A stretch of DNA of 64,000 bases from an uncultured Chloroflexota bacterium (GTDB lineage Bacteria; Chloroflexota; Anaerolineae; Aggregatilineales; Phototrophicaceae), in NCBI GenBank assembly GCA_937974245.1, contig CALJKV010000069.1:1-64000 (forward strand), in the 5' to 3' direction. The notes under the pieces were generated by a model. That model searched no databases and was not told the DNA's origin. It saw only the letters and a program-made list of their open reading frames with translations. A program made the translations under genes and the position numbers. This document shows positions 51,348 to 60,585 of this stretch, piece by piece. How positions within the stretch are numbered: position 1 is the stretch's first letter; the number at the start of each line of letters is the position of its first letter.

Positions 51348-54188
51348 ATGAGAGGGAAGTTACAGCGAAAACGATTATGGTTCTTATTGGCGACTCTCCT
51401 GCTTTCATCATTGAGCTGGGTCGGAGTTGGTTCACTCGCTGCCCAAGAATCTCTGGAAGCCTGTGCCTTCACGGAAGAAATGGCGGAAGGCCAGGGTTTC
51501 AACGTGCAAGGGCTGGGTTTCAATGTGCAGGGGCTGGGTTTCAATGTCGCAGGGCTGGGCTTTAATGTCGCAGGGCTGGGCTTCAATGTGGCCGGGCTGG
51601 GCGTCACGACCCAGGATGTGGCCCTTGAACTGATTGATGTGGATAACATCGTCCACGATGCGACCGGCGCGACCCCGGTTGACCAGTGGCTCCCCGGTAT
51701 TCTGGCAAATATAGAGGGTGGCACTGGCTTTGGTGAGACACCAACAGCTATCCTGGTGGTGGATGACTTCGCCGGACAACCGTTTGCCGAAGGGCCGTTC
51801 TCGATTGAAGACTCGCATGGCAAGAAGGTATCGGATGTCGCCCGCAGTCTGCTGACGGTGCTGCAAACAACGTACCCCGAACTGCCGATAACCGTCGTCC
51901 CAATCGATATCAGCGACAGCACCACGAATTACCGGATTGATCAGATCGTCCCCAAACTGCGTACAACCATCAACGGTCTCATGGATGATGGTTACAAACA
52001 CTTCGTGATTAACATGAGCTTCGGTATTCTGCCTTGTGATACTGTTGCGGCGGTAGGGGATCAAACCGTCAACTTCAACTTTGATAACGCGGTACAGGCA
52101 GTCAACGAAGCCAACACCTTCCAGGAAGTAGACAATATCCTCGAATGTGTGACCAAAGTTGACAAACATACGTACATCGCTCATTTCGGCTACGAGAACC
52201 CCAACGGTTCAGCTATCATCGTCGCACCCGGGGCGGATAACTTCCTCACAGGTGGCGGGCTGTCCAGTGATGAACTGCGAATTCAAACGCCATTTTACTT
52301 CGGACGGCCCAATATAGTTGAAGGGCGTCCAGGCCGGTCAGATTTTTATCCCAACAGTGCCTTCCAGGTCGTCTTCAACGGCAGCAACCTGGTATGGAAC
52401 CTGTATGGCCGCACCGAAACCGCTAACAAATATAGCAGGCGCTGCGACCCCGCCCCCACACCGTACCCCAATTACGATGACGACGATGATGACCATCATG
52501 GCGGATACGGCGGATACGGTACGGAAAGCCTGGTTACAACGCAGGGTGGCGCGTATGGCGGCGGGTGGTGGGTGCCGCAAATCACCAATATCCTTGAATG
52601 TGTGGCGGATAACGGCGATGGCACGCTGACGGCGCACTTCGGCTTCCAGAATCTGGAAGAATCCCCGATATTAATCCAGGAGGGCTACAAGAATCGCCTC
52701 ACTGGCGGCGGTCTTTCGGAAGATGAGCTGGAACTGGCAACACCCATCTACTTTGGCACGCCCGATGCGGTTGATGACCAACCGGGACGCTCGGCGCTCT
52801 TCCCCAACAGTGCGTTCCAGGTCACGTTCAGCGCCGAATCACCGCTGACATGGACTTTACTGTCTAACAGTGTCACCGCCAGCAGCGAAAGCCCGGCCTG
52901 CATCAGTTCCGAAGGTTACGGTTTCAGCAACTACTTCGGGGAGGCGCTGGGTTTGCAAGGTAATCAAATCTCCGATCTGTACAACAACCTTCTGAACCAG
53001 GTGGCGGAAGATGACGCAGTATTGGCCGCGCTCCAGGCTGAGTTGCAGTATTGGCTGGGGCAGAACCAGTCGAGCAGCGGCATCCGGGTCATCCCGGTGG
53101 CTTCGGCGGGCAACTCACGCTACTACTACCCGCGCACCAACCCCACCGACTTCAACGAGCCGCTGCCCATCGCGCCGCCCTTCAGCCCGGCGAGTATGCC
53201 GGAAACCATCGCGGTATCGGCACTGCTGGGTAACCTGACTGAGCCACTCGATACCGTGTCACCTGATAACAGGGGCAGCCTGTGGCCCTTCTCGCAGGAC
53301 GGCAATATCGCCGTGCCAGGCGGGACGATCAAGACCGGTGCGAACCAGATTTATATCGGCACATCGTTCGCCGCGCCGTATGTCAGCATGATCTCCGCGC
53401 TGTGGTTGACCTACGATGATGCCTGCACCTATGCCACGGCTAACCGGCCTCCGGTCAACCTGACCACCGCCGGGGATTTCACGAACGGGTTCTTTACAGA
53501 CCCCAACAGCGCCTACCCGCTGACGTGCGAAATCCCAACAGATGAGGTGATTGAGGTCGGAATTGACATACGGCCTGAGTCGCGAAGGAACATCATCAAC
53601 TTGAATTCTGCCGATAAATTCGCTGTGGCGATTTTGAGCAGCGAGTCCTTTAATGCTCGTGACGTTGACCCGCGCAGCCTGACACTGGCCGGGGCGCCGA
53701 TCGTCACCTACTGGAACGGTTTCCCCATCGTGCTGATCCATGATGTCAACCGTGACGGCAAAAAGGACATGGTGGTCTATTTCTTCATCCAGGATTTGGA
53801 CGTCTCAACGGAAGATACCCAGGCGACCCTGGTGGGTGAGCTTTATGATGGCACGGCCATCACGGGCAGCGACTCGGTGGAGATCATACCGCTGGAAGCA
53901 CCGCGTCTGTACCTCCCGCTGGATGGCGCGACCCTGTGGTCACACTTCGCCTGGCTCAAGTGGAGCCCGGTAACGGCCTCAAGCTGCTACCTGGTACAGG
54001 TCAATAACGCCCCCTTCACTTCTGACGATCAGGAAGACGTGATGTGGGATGCGACCGTCGTGAGCTATCCGGGGATTGTGACATCCTTCCTCTACAATGG
54101 CACTTACTACTGGCGCGTGCGGGTTGGCGGGTCGTGCAGCATCCCGCCCGGCCCCTGGAGTGAGGTACGCTCCTTCCGGGTGCGCTAA
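51348..54188 (+). CDS. Exported subtilase-like protease with GFNVxGL heptapeptide repeats (copy 2)
   Basis: A 946-residue paralogue of the preceding gene with the same plan: signal peptide ending SLAAQ, ESLEACAFTEEMAEGQ, five GFNV(Q/A)GL repeats (50-84), Asp139/140 in LVVDDFAG, His157 in SHGKKV, Asn in VASAGNSRYYYP and Ser673 in GTSFAAPY, then the IDIRPE-type domain and the fibronectin-like end. Between the two central beta modules it carries a unique acidic/His/Gly-rich insert (six Asp, two His, then GGYGGYG). Sequence is about half identical to copy 1, so the duplication is old and both copies are maintained. A strong terminator follows. ATG 51348 is used; the frame is open 27 bp further up. 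Confidence 0.82.
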   Translation: MRGKLQRKRLWFLLATLLLSSLSWVGVGSLAAQESLEACAFTEEMAEGQGFNVQGLGFNVQGLGFNVAGLGFNVAGLGFNVAGLGVTTQDVALELIDVDNIVHDATGATPVDQWLPGILANIEGGTGFGETPTAILVVDDFAGQPFAEGPFSIEDSHGKKVSDVARSLLTVLQTTYPELPITVVPIDISDSTTNYRIDQIVPKLRTTINGLMDDGYKHFVINMSFGILPCDTVAAVGDQTVNFNFDNAVQAVNEANTFQEVDNILECVTKVDKHTYIAHFGYENPNGSAIIVAPGADNFLTGGGLSSDELRIQTPFYFGRPNIVEGRPGRSDFYPNSAFQVVFNGSNLVWNLYGRTETANKYSRRCDPAPTPYPNYDDDDDDHHGGYGGYGTESLVTTQGGAYGGGWWVPQITNILECVADNGDGTLTAHFGFQNLEESPILIQEGYKNRLTGGGLSEDELELATPIYFGTPDAVDDQPGRSALFPNSAFQVTFSAESPLTWTLLSNSVTASSESPACISSEGYGFSNYFGEALGLQGNQISDLYNNLLNQVAEDDAVLAALQAELQYWLGQNQSSSGIRVIPVASAGNSRYYYPRTNPTDFNEPLPIAPPFSPASMPETIAVSALLGNLTEPLDTVSPDNRGSLWPFSQDGNIAVPGGTIKTGANQIYIGTSFAAPYVSMISALWLTYDDACTYATANRPPVNLTTAGDFTNGFFTDPNSAYPLTCEIPTDEVIEVGIDIRPESRRNIINLNSADKFAVAILSSESFNARDVDPRSLTLAGAPIVTYWNGFPIVLIHDVNRDGKKDMVVYFFIQDLDVSTEDTQATLVGELYDGTAITGSDSVEIIPLEAPRLYLPLDGATLWSHFAWLKWSPVTASSCYLVQVNNAPFTSDDQEDVMWDATVVSYPGIVTSFLYNGTYYWRVRVGGSCSIPPGPWSEVRSFRVR
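51495..51599. repeat. Five 21-bp repeats encoding GFNVxGL (copy 2)
   Basis: Five units in the same Q,Q,A,A,A order as in copy 1 despite DNA differences, showing that both number and order of the heptapeptides are conserved between paralogues. Confidence 0.9.
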
Positions 54189-54213
54189 GTCGAAGACCAG
54201 CTCGTGAAACAGG

Positions 54214-54248
54214 ATACCGGGGACTCAGGCGAGTCCCCGGTATTTTTT
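54214..54248 (+). terminator. Strong rho-independent terminator after subtilase copy 2
   Basis: A 13-bp stem (ATACCGGGGACTC/GAGTCCCCGGTAT) with loop AGGC followed by six T residues, 25 bp after the stop. Confidence 0.92.
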
Positions 54249-54319
54249 GTACCTGACTTGTGTGATTTAATAGAGGGGATGTTACATGCATTATAGGGAA
54301 ACAGGAGCGGTATGCCATC

Positions 54320-55267
54320 ATGAACGGTGTCATCGTCACCGAGAATCTCACACGGCGCTTTGGGGAAACCCTTGCAGTAGACCGGCTTTCGCTGACCGTC
54401 GAAGCCGGGGAGGTCTTCGGCTTTCTAGGTCACAACGGTGCCGGCAAAACCACCACCGTCCGTCTGCTTAATGGCGTGCTGCTGGCCGATGGCGGCGCGA
54501 TGCAGGTGTTAGGACGCTCTCCCCAGGCTGACGGCCCGGCAGTGCGGGCGCGTACCGGCGTGCTGACCGAGACGCCTTCGCTGGAAGAACGGCTGACCGC
54601 CCGCGAGAACCTGACGGTTTATGCCAATCTCTATGGCATAGCGTTATCCCAGATTAAAAAGCGGGTGGACACAGTGCTGGAAATGTTTGATCTGGCCGAA
54701 CGCGCCGACGAAAAAACAGGCGCTTATAGCAAGGGGATGAAGCAGCGGTTGGCCCTGGCACGGGCGCTGCTCCACCAACCAGAACTGCTCTTCCTGGATG
54801 AACCGACTGCTGCACTTGACCCGGTAGCCGCCCGCCAGGTACATGAAATCATCACCCACCTGAGCCGCGATGAAGGGCGGACGGTGTTCCTATGTACACA
54901 CAACCTGAATGAAGCCCAGCGGCTGTGTGACCGGGTGGCCGTGATGGAACACGGACGACTGCTGGCGCTTGGCACGCCGGCGGAATTGGGGCAGCAGTTA
55001 GGCGGAAGGGCACGGTTGGAAATCGAAGTCGCGCCGGGAGATACCGGGCAGGCCGCCGACCTGCTGCGGTCTGCAGGAGCAACCGAAGTCCGTGTCGAGC
55101 ATGACACGCTGTATGCCGCCGGAATCCACCGCGAGGCGATCCCGGATTTATTGGCGGCGCTGGTTACGGCGGGGATACACATCTACCGGCTGACTCCGGT
55201 TGAACCCTCATTAGAAGATATTTACTTTGCGATCCATGACCGTGCGAACGGGGAGGTGGCATCATGA
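54320..55267 (+). CDS. ABC transporter ATP-binding protein (ABC-2/CcmA type)
   Basis: A 315-residue ATPase with Walker A GHNGAGKTTT, the Q-loop region GVLTETPSLEERLT, signature YSKGMKQRLALARAL, Walker B LLFLDEPTAALDP and the H-loop THN. The C-terminal domain (after residue 225) resembles the DUF4162-like extension of drug and lipid exporters. It pairs with the permease that starts on its ATGA stop overlap. The substrate is unknown. Its location between two exported proteases and an exported serpin suggests, but does not prove, a link to the cell envelope. Confidence 0.93.
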   Translation: MNGVIVTENLTRRFGETLAVDRLSLTVEAGEVFGFLGHNGAGKTTTVRLLNGVLLADGGAMQVLGRSPQADGPAVRARTGVLTETPSLEERLTARENLTVYANLYGIALSQIKKRVDTVLEMFDLAERADEKTGAYSKGMKQRLALARALLHQPELLFLDEPTAALDPVAARQVHEIITHLSRDEGRTVFLCTHNLNEAQRLCDRVAVMEHGRLLALGTPAELGQQLGGRARLEIEVAPGDTGQAADLLRSAGATEVRVEHDTLYAAGIHREAIPDLLAALVTAGIHIYRLTPVEPSLEDIYFAIHDRANGEVAS

Positions 55268-56097
55268 ATTGGCGAGCGATACGGGCAATTGTCACCAAAG
55301 ACTGGAAAGTAATCCGCCAGAGCCGTTCAGTAATTCTGCCAATGATCCTCCTGCCGGTGATTATCCTCGTGCTGCTGCCGGGCGGAATGGGTTTGCTGCT
55401 GAGCAATTTACCGTCCGACAACCCTGACCTCACGAACATGACGAGCGACATGCAGATGTTCTTCGACAACATGCCACCGAGCATCGCGGCTGTGCTGGAT
55501 GGTTTGACAACCGAGGCGCAGAAAACAGCGGTGCTGTTCCTCGTCTATATCTTCGCACCGCTATACCTGATCCTGCCGATCATGGTCGCCAGCGTGGTCG
55601 CCGCCGATAGTTTCGTGGGCGAAAAAGAGCGTAAAACCCTGGAAGCCCTGATCTACACGCCGACTTCTGACCGGGAATTGTATGTCGCCAAGATGCTGCT
55701 CCCCTGGATACTGGCGGTAGCCGTTTCAGTAATCGGGGCGTCGCTGTATGCGATCGTTGTCAATGTGTCGCTGTGGCCGATGATGGAACGTGTTTTCTTC
55801 CCCAATATGACCTGGGTATTATTGGCGCTGTGGGTTTCTCCGGCAGCGGCGGGGCTCGGGCTGGGAGCGATTGTGCTGGTGTCGTCGCGGGCCAGCACCT
55901 TCATGGAGGCGCAGCAAACCGCCGGCCTGGTCGTGATCCCGATTGTCGTGCTGATGATTTCGCAGATGGCTGGTATTGTCTATTTCGGCGTGGAAATGGT
56001 GCTGGTGCTGGGCCTTATACTATGGCTGATTGACGCTGTGATTCTGTGGTACGGGGCGCGGCGCTTCCAGCGGGGTGAACTCATGGCGCGGCTGTGA
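55264..56097 (+). CDS. ABC-2 type transporter permease
   Basis: A 277-residue membrane protein with about six transmembrane segments. It has the typical early helix ILPMILLPVIILVLLP, the motif VAADSFVGEKERKTLEALIYTPTS preceding a membrane helix (characteristic of ABC-2/NatB-like permeases) and a final hydrophobic pair. It forms the exporter with the overlapping ATPase gene. An extracytoplasmic loop of about 60 residues follows the first helix. Confidence 0.9.
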   Translation: MNWRAIRAIVTKDWKVIRQSRSVILPMILLPVIILVLLPGGMGLLLSNLPSDNPDLTNMTSDMQMFFDNMPPSIAAVLDGLTTEAQKTAVLFLVYIFAPLYLILPIMVASVVAADSFVGEKERKTLEALIYTPTSDRELYVAKMLLPWILAVAVSVIGASLYAIVVNVSLWPMMERVFFPNMTWVLLALWVSPAAAGLGLGAIVLVSSRASTFMEAQQTAGLVVIPIVVLMISQMAGIVYFGVEMVLVLGLILWLIDAVILWYGARRFQRGELMARL

Positions 56098-56205
56098 TTC
56101 TGCCCACGATAACGGAACAAAAATGCGCTGGAGCGCGTCTTAAATCATGTTCGGTATGGCGATTAGAGCCACCCGGCTAAAGTTAAATAGCAAAGGACAC
56201 CTGTG

Positions 56206-57438
56206 ATGTCAAAACAGATTCTGATTCTCTGCTGTCTATTTGTAGCAAGTCTGAACGGGGGAACACTGGCCCAGGATGATCCGATGGTCGTTGCCGTCAA
56301 CGATAACAACCAGTTCGCCTTCGATCTCTATCAGCAGATGCGGGCTGTCAATCAGGATAGCTTCGTGTTTTCCCCGTTGAGCGTCTCGCTGGCGCTGGCG
56401 ATGACCTATAACGGCGCGGTGGAAGCGACGGCGGACGATATGGCGGCGACGATGCATTTCTCGCTCAATAAGGACAAGCTCAACCAGGTGCTGGCAACGC
56501 TCACCGCCCAACTGCTGGAAAACGGCAACGCCGAGGCCAGCGACTTTGAGGAGGAACGCCGCCTCGCAATCGCCAACAGCCTGTGGGGGGAACAAACTTT
56601 TCCCTTCAAACCGGATTTTATAACCGGGCTGCAAGATGCTTACGGCGCCGGGCTGGAACTGGTAGATTTCGTCAACGCGGCGGAAGATGCCCGGCAGATG
56701 GTCAATGGGTGGGTCGAAGACCACACCAACGGTCTGATTAAGGACATCGTGCCGCCCGGCGTGATTAATTCCATGACGCGGCTGGTGCTCGCAAATGCGA
56801 TCTACTTCAAGGCCAACTGGCTCAACGGCTTCAACCTGGTGCTGACGCAGGACCAGGCCTTCACACTGCTGGACGGCAGTTCGGTGGATGTGCCGATGAT
56901 GCACACGCAAGAAACCATGCTCTACCTGGTGGGTGAAAACTACGAGGCGCTCAGCCTGCCCTATGGTGGCGGGATGGCGATGGAGATTTACCTGCCCGAC
57001 CCCGGTGAATTCGAGGCGTTCGAAGCGGCGTTCACGCCGGAGTCTCTGCTCATGTTCCGCAACAGCGCGACAATGGGGCCGGTGCTTCTGACGCTGCCGA
57101 AGTGGAAGACCGAAACCGAAGCGCCGATGGGCGATCTGCTCCAGGCGATGGGCATGGCAAGCGCCTTTACGCCGGACGCCGATTTCAGCGGCATGTTTGA
57201 TGCCACACAAACCGACGAGACTCTGTTTATCGGCGCGATACTGCACAAAGCGTTCATCAGTGTGGATGAAAACGGCACGGAAGCTGCTGCCGCAACGGTG
57301 GTTATTATGCGGGCGACCGGCGCGCCTATGCCCGCCGAGCCACACGAGTTTGTGGTAGACCGCCCCTTCATCTACACGATAGTAGACCAGAACACCGGGT
57401 CGGTACTGTTTATCGGGCGCGTGCTGAACCCGGCGTAA
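56206..57438 (+). CDS. Exported serpin (serine protease inhibitor)
   Basis: A 410-residue serpin with a signal peptide (KQILILCCLFVASL, cleavage near TLAQ). Serpin landmarks in order: NQFAFDLYQQM, SFVFSPLSVSLALAMTYNGA, LVLANAIYFKANW, a shutter-region LPKWKTET, the hinge VDENGTEAAAATVVIM (Glu355 as P17) and the closing FVVDRPFIYTI, LFIGRVLNP. The small-residue hinge is what inhibitory serpins need for loop insertion. The reactive loop is about five residues longer than in alpha-1-antitrypsin, so P1 is uncertain; Arg369 or Thr371 are candidates. AAAGGA precedes the start. It could guard against the two upstream subtilases. Confidence 0.95.
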   Translation: MSKQILILCCLFVASLNGGTLAQDDPMVVAVNDNNQFAFDLYQQMRAVNQDSFVFSPLSVSLALAMTYNGAVEATADDMAATMHFSLNKDKLNQVLATLTAQLLENGNAEASDFEEERRLAIANSLWGEQTFPFKPDFITGLQDAYGAGLELVDFVNAAEDARQMVNGWVEDHTNGLIKDIVPPGVINSMTRLVLANAIYFKANWLNGFNLVLTQDQAFTLLDGSSVDVPMMHTQETMLYLVGENYEALSLPYGGGMAMEIYLPDPGEFEAFEAAFTPESLLMFRNSATMGPVLLTLPKWKTETEAPMGDLLQAMGMASAFTPDADFSGMFDATQTDETLFIGAILHKAFISVDENGTEAAAATVVIMRATGAPMPAEPHEFVVDRPFIYTIVDQNTGSVLFIGRVLNPA

Positions 57439-57441
57439 CGC

Positions 57442-58920
57442 CTATTCGTCAAAGCGGCGGGCTAACACCAGGATGAAGCTGCCCCGTGTATCGCTGTTGC
57501 CGACTTCCCCGCTGAAGCGCGCCGCCCGAATATAGTACAGCCCGGTGCGGGCGATGCGGTAACGAGCGATGCGGGCATTCTGGCCGCCACCGCCATCATC
57601 GTCGCTGACAAGCGCCGTCAGTTCCTCATTGAGGAGGCTCACAACCGGGTCGAGGTCACCATCGCCCCGGTTGAGCGAGACGGTAATCACATCGCCATCG
57701 GTTCCCCAGAACGAGAACAGCAGTTCCGGCGTGAACTCATCCAACCGCCCGGTGATGGTCGTGCCATAGCTGATGCGCTGCGCGTCAGGGGAAACCGTGT
57801 CGAAGGCATTACCCAGCGTTTGCAGTTCCAGCCGGTAGCCACCGGTTGTCTTGCCGTTCTCGCGGTCAAAACGGGTCGCCAGAATATAGTACGTGCCATC
57901 GGCGGGAATAAGAAACCCTTCGATTTTGGCGTTCTGGCCGCCGCCGCCGTCGTCATCGCTGATGAGTTCCTGCAAACCGGCGTTCGCCAGGGCGAGGAAG
58001 GCATCCAGGTTGCCCCCGGTGCGGCTCATCCGTACGGTCACCAGGTCATCTTTCTTCGCCTCGAAGCGATAGTAACGCACGTTATAGCGTGCCGTCAGGT
58101 CATTTTCGGAGACTTCCCCCATCGTGATGGCGATAGCCGCCTCCGGGGAATTGCCCAGGCCGCTGTTATCCGCTTCCTCCACCGTGAGGACAAATCGCCC
58201 GGCGGTGGTACCGTTGGCCGCGCCGTAACGGGTGGCGACGATAATGTATGTCCCGGTCTGCTCGACGAGTAAATTGGTGATATTCGCGTCGAGATCGCCG
58301 CCCAACACGTCATCATTTTCGGCAATCACAAAAGCGTTGCTATCCACCACCTGGAGATACGGGTCGAGATCGCCGGAATCACGCAGCATCCGAATGTTGA
58401 TGATGTCGCCCTCATTGGCGCGGAAGCTGTAGTACACCTGCGGCACAAGGTTAGTGATGTTGTTAATCACTGTATCGCCATAACGCAGGGCGCTGCCATT
58501 GGCTGAACTCACGCCGATGCGCTCAATCGCCAGTTCGTAGTCGCCGCTGGTCATCCCCAGGCCGTAGCCAAACCGCCCAACGATCACAAAATAGCGCCCA
58601 CTCTGGGGAATCGTCAGAGTCGGGATGGCCGGGCTGAGACCACCCCCTGTGTCATCCAGGCTGGCGACTATCGTCCCGGTTGTATCTAAAACGGTCAGGG
58701 TCGGATCAAGCCTGCCACCCGTGACCCGCAGTGTAATTGCGATGACGTCCCCGCGCAGCCCGTCGAAATAGTACACGGCGCGGGGCGCAGCATCGGTAAT
58801 CCGCCCGGTGATACGCCCGCCATAGGTGATGGTATCCGGCGTAGTTTCATCCTGGGCAAAAACCGGGGTGGTCAGGAGAAGGCCAAAGCAAAAGAGGAAG
58901 AACAGTCGTTTTCGCAGCAT
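57442..58920 (-). CDS. Exported protein of four PPC-type domains
   Basis: A 492-residue exported protein: signal peptide (LRKRLFFLFCFGLLL, cleavage after VFAQ) followed by four PPC-like beta-sandwich domains, each with a DxDPxLxVxD strand, an acidic turn (SLDDTGGG, AENDDVLGGD, SDDDGGGGQN, SDDDGGGGQN) and a GxYxIxAxRF strand. It is the short relative of the 1,284-residue protein at 1174-5028, but the domains differ more from each other. No enzyme domain is present. Its stop codon is 3 bp from the serpin stop on the other strand; the two genes converge with no terminator between. Confidence 0.85.
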   Translation of the reverse strand: MLRKRLFFLFCFGLLLTTPVFAQDETTPDTITYGGRITGRITDAAPRAVYYFDGLRGDVIAITLRVTGGRLDPTLTVLDTTGTIVASLDDTGGGLSPAIPTLTIPQSGRYFVIVGRFGYGLGMTSGDYELAIERIGVSSANGSALRYGDTVINNITNLVPQVYYSFRANEGDIINIRMLRDSGDLDPYLQVVDSNAFVIAENDDVLGGDLDANITNLLVEQTGTYIIVATRYGAANGTTAGRFVLTVEEADNSGLGNSPEAAIAITMGEVSENDLTARYNVRYYRFEAKKDDLVTVRMSRTGGNLDAFLALANAGLQELISDDDGGGGQNAKIEGFLIPADGTYYILATRFDRENGKTTGGYRLELQTLGNAFDTVSPDAQRISYGTTITGRLDEFTPELLFSFWGTDGDVITVSLNRGDGDLDPVVSLLNEELTALVSDDDGGGGQNARIARYRIARTGLYYIRAARFSGEVGNSDTRGSFILVLARRFDE

Positions 58921-59122
58921 GAGACCATTTTACCCGCGTCGCCGCTTCCTGCGCTACTGGGATTACGTTGATGGTGCAGAAACCTGAGATTGCCAATGTC
59001 GGCTTGAAACGCAATCAGCAGATGTAATCATTAACTTCGCCCATCTCCCGATTGTGATACATTACAGCTTTGATTCAAGAAGTTTGAAATGTTCTATTTT
59101 CAAACACTCGCCCTTTCGTCAA

Positions 59123-60259
59123 TTACTTCACAGCAACAATACGACTGACACTGCGACGAATCTCGCCAACAAGTTGTCCATCTCCTTCTTCAAGTTCAAC
59201 GAGCCATAGATAATTGTTATTGGGTAAGTTGTTTGGGGTCACATCTGCTATCTCACCCAACACATACAAACTTCGCCCAGTTGGCAACCAGTAAACATCT
59301 GAGAACGATTGGTATTCGTCCTGCGTAGCAAGTCCTTCATACCAGATTGTTTCATTGCTACTTAGGTCTACAATTTGGAAACAGGCTCCCACGGGGCGGT
59401 TGAAGCATCCTCCATACAAAGCTATATATTTACCGTCAGGTGATAAAGATGGAATTACTCCTCCTTCAGTGGGGGTATTTAACTCCACTACAAGTTGAGT
59501 GCTCATACTGTCAACCGAATATACCTTAATCCGGTCAGTGAAAATTTCAATATTCTCTACATAAGCAACTTCAGTATAAGCAGAGGAAAACACAACCAGG
59601 ATATCACCTCTGTTCCCCGCTCCAAATATTACATTGTGGTTTTGATTGTCGAAGCTACGCTGGTTGTCGGGTGTAAGCAACATACTAGACGGACGTTTGT
59701 TCGTCGAGAAGTTGTCATAAACACTACAAAGGTAGGCAATTTCATGTGTATCAAGCAGATGTATCAGAGAATCACAGTCCCAATACCATTCCATTATTTC
59801 AGCGGTCGTAGTGTTTAGAAGCCAGGCCGAATTAACTGCAAATTCAAGCAAGCCATCATTTGACGCTTTCATCACACCTTTTTCAATGAGCGCGTAGTTA
59901 TCACCAAAGAGCCAACTTATACGCATTTCTTCATCATTATTGTCCATATCACCAAGAGTAAATGAAACAACATGGCTTGGATTCATGAGGTCATGTAGAA
60001 CTAGGTTAAGTTGGTCTTCAGACCACTCTATCAAGAACCTTGCATCAGGGGAAATACTACGATTGTCTGGTATGTTTCCATCAAACGATGTTGGAATGTG
60101 TTCTACCTGCTGTGTATCTATATCGAATGTGTATAACTGTATACCCAATAACCAAACAACTTGTTCGTTGCTTTGTGCGCTTGAGGTAATTCCCCAAGTG
60201 CACAGGAGGGCAATGAGCCATAACACTACAGTGAATTCATGCTTGCTATATATGAGCAA
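59123..60259 (-). CDS. Exported beta-propeller-like protein
   Basis: A 378-residue protein. TTG 60259 is favoured as start: GGAGG lies 5 nt upstream, and it gives a clean signal peptide (HEFTVVLWLIALLCTWG, cleavage near TSSAQ); the frame is open to 60373. The mature part is beta-rich with WD/TolB-type blade motifs (RSISPDARFLIEW, SLSPDGKYIALYGG, YWLPTGRSLYVLG). A Cys pair (CFNRPVGAC) may form a disulfide. The DNA is much AT-richer than in neighbours, suggesting acquisition. Function unknown; propellers of this type usually bind partners. Confidence 0.78.
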   Translation of the reverse strand: MLIYSKHEFTVVLWLIALLCTWGITSSAQSNEQVVWLLGIQLYTFDIDTQQVEHIPTSFDGNIPDNRSISPDARFLIEWSEDQLNLVLHDLMNPSHVVSFTLGDMDNNDEEMRISWLFGDNYALIEKGVMKASNDGLLEFAVNSAWLLNTTTAEIMEWYWDCDSLIHLLDTHEIAYLCSVYDNFSTNKRPSSMLLTPDNQRSFDNQNHNVIFGAGNRGDILVVFSSAYTEVAYVENIEIFTDRIKVYSVDSMSTQLVVELNTPTEGGVIPSLSPDGKYIALYGGCFNRPVGACFQIVDLSSNETIWYEGLATQDEYQSFSDVYWLPTGRSLYVLGEIADVTPNNLPNNNYLWLVELEEGDGQLVGEIRRSVSRIVAVK

Positions 60260-60278
60260 ATTGCACCTCCAAAATACT

Positions 60279-60464
60279 CTAAGGAACATCAGTGTACAGC
60301 GGTGGTTTCTCTTGACCATACCAGCGGGAGATGAAGGTAGGATAGCGCGATTGCGCCAGCGTTGCCACCTCAAATGCCGCCGGGGTCATGAAATTCGGCG
60401 TGCCCATCCTACCACTCGCCATCTGATAGGCGGCGTTGGTGGTATCTGCCACCACTGGATTCAC
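60279..60464 (-). pseudogene. Short coding remnant of unknown origin
   Basis: A 61-codon frame beginning GTG AAT CCA, with the peptide MASGRMGTPNFMTPAAF and ATLAQSRYPTFISRWYG. Its GC-rich third positions contrast with the adjacent propeller gene, and the sequence looks protein-like, but there is no clear ribosome-binding site and I do not recognise the family. It may be the end of a lost gene. Confidence 0.3.
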
Positions 60465-60585
60465 CGTTAAGCTTGTGTATACTTTACAGAGTTGAAAAAT
60501 CGCACTATAATGGCGTTAGTGAAATTCAGAACATTCAGAATCAATTGAACATAACGCCCCAGATGAGTTAAGGGATGCTTGAGTG

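Noticed and set aside
56236..57345. A 369-codon minus-strand frame opposite the serpin
   Set aside because: The serpin frame has complete family landmarks and a signal peptide; the antisense frame is Arg/His-rich shadow sequence.
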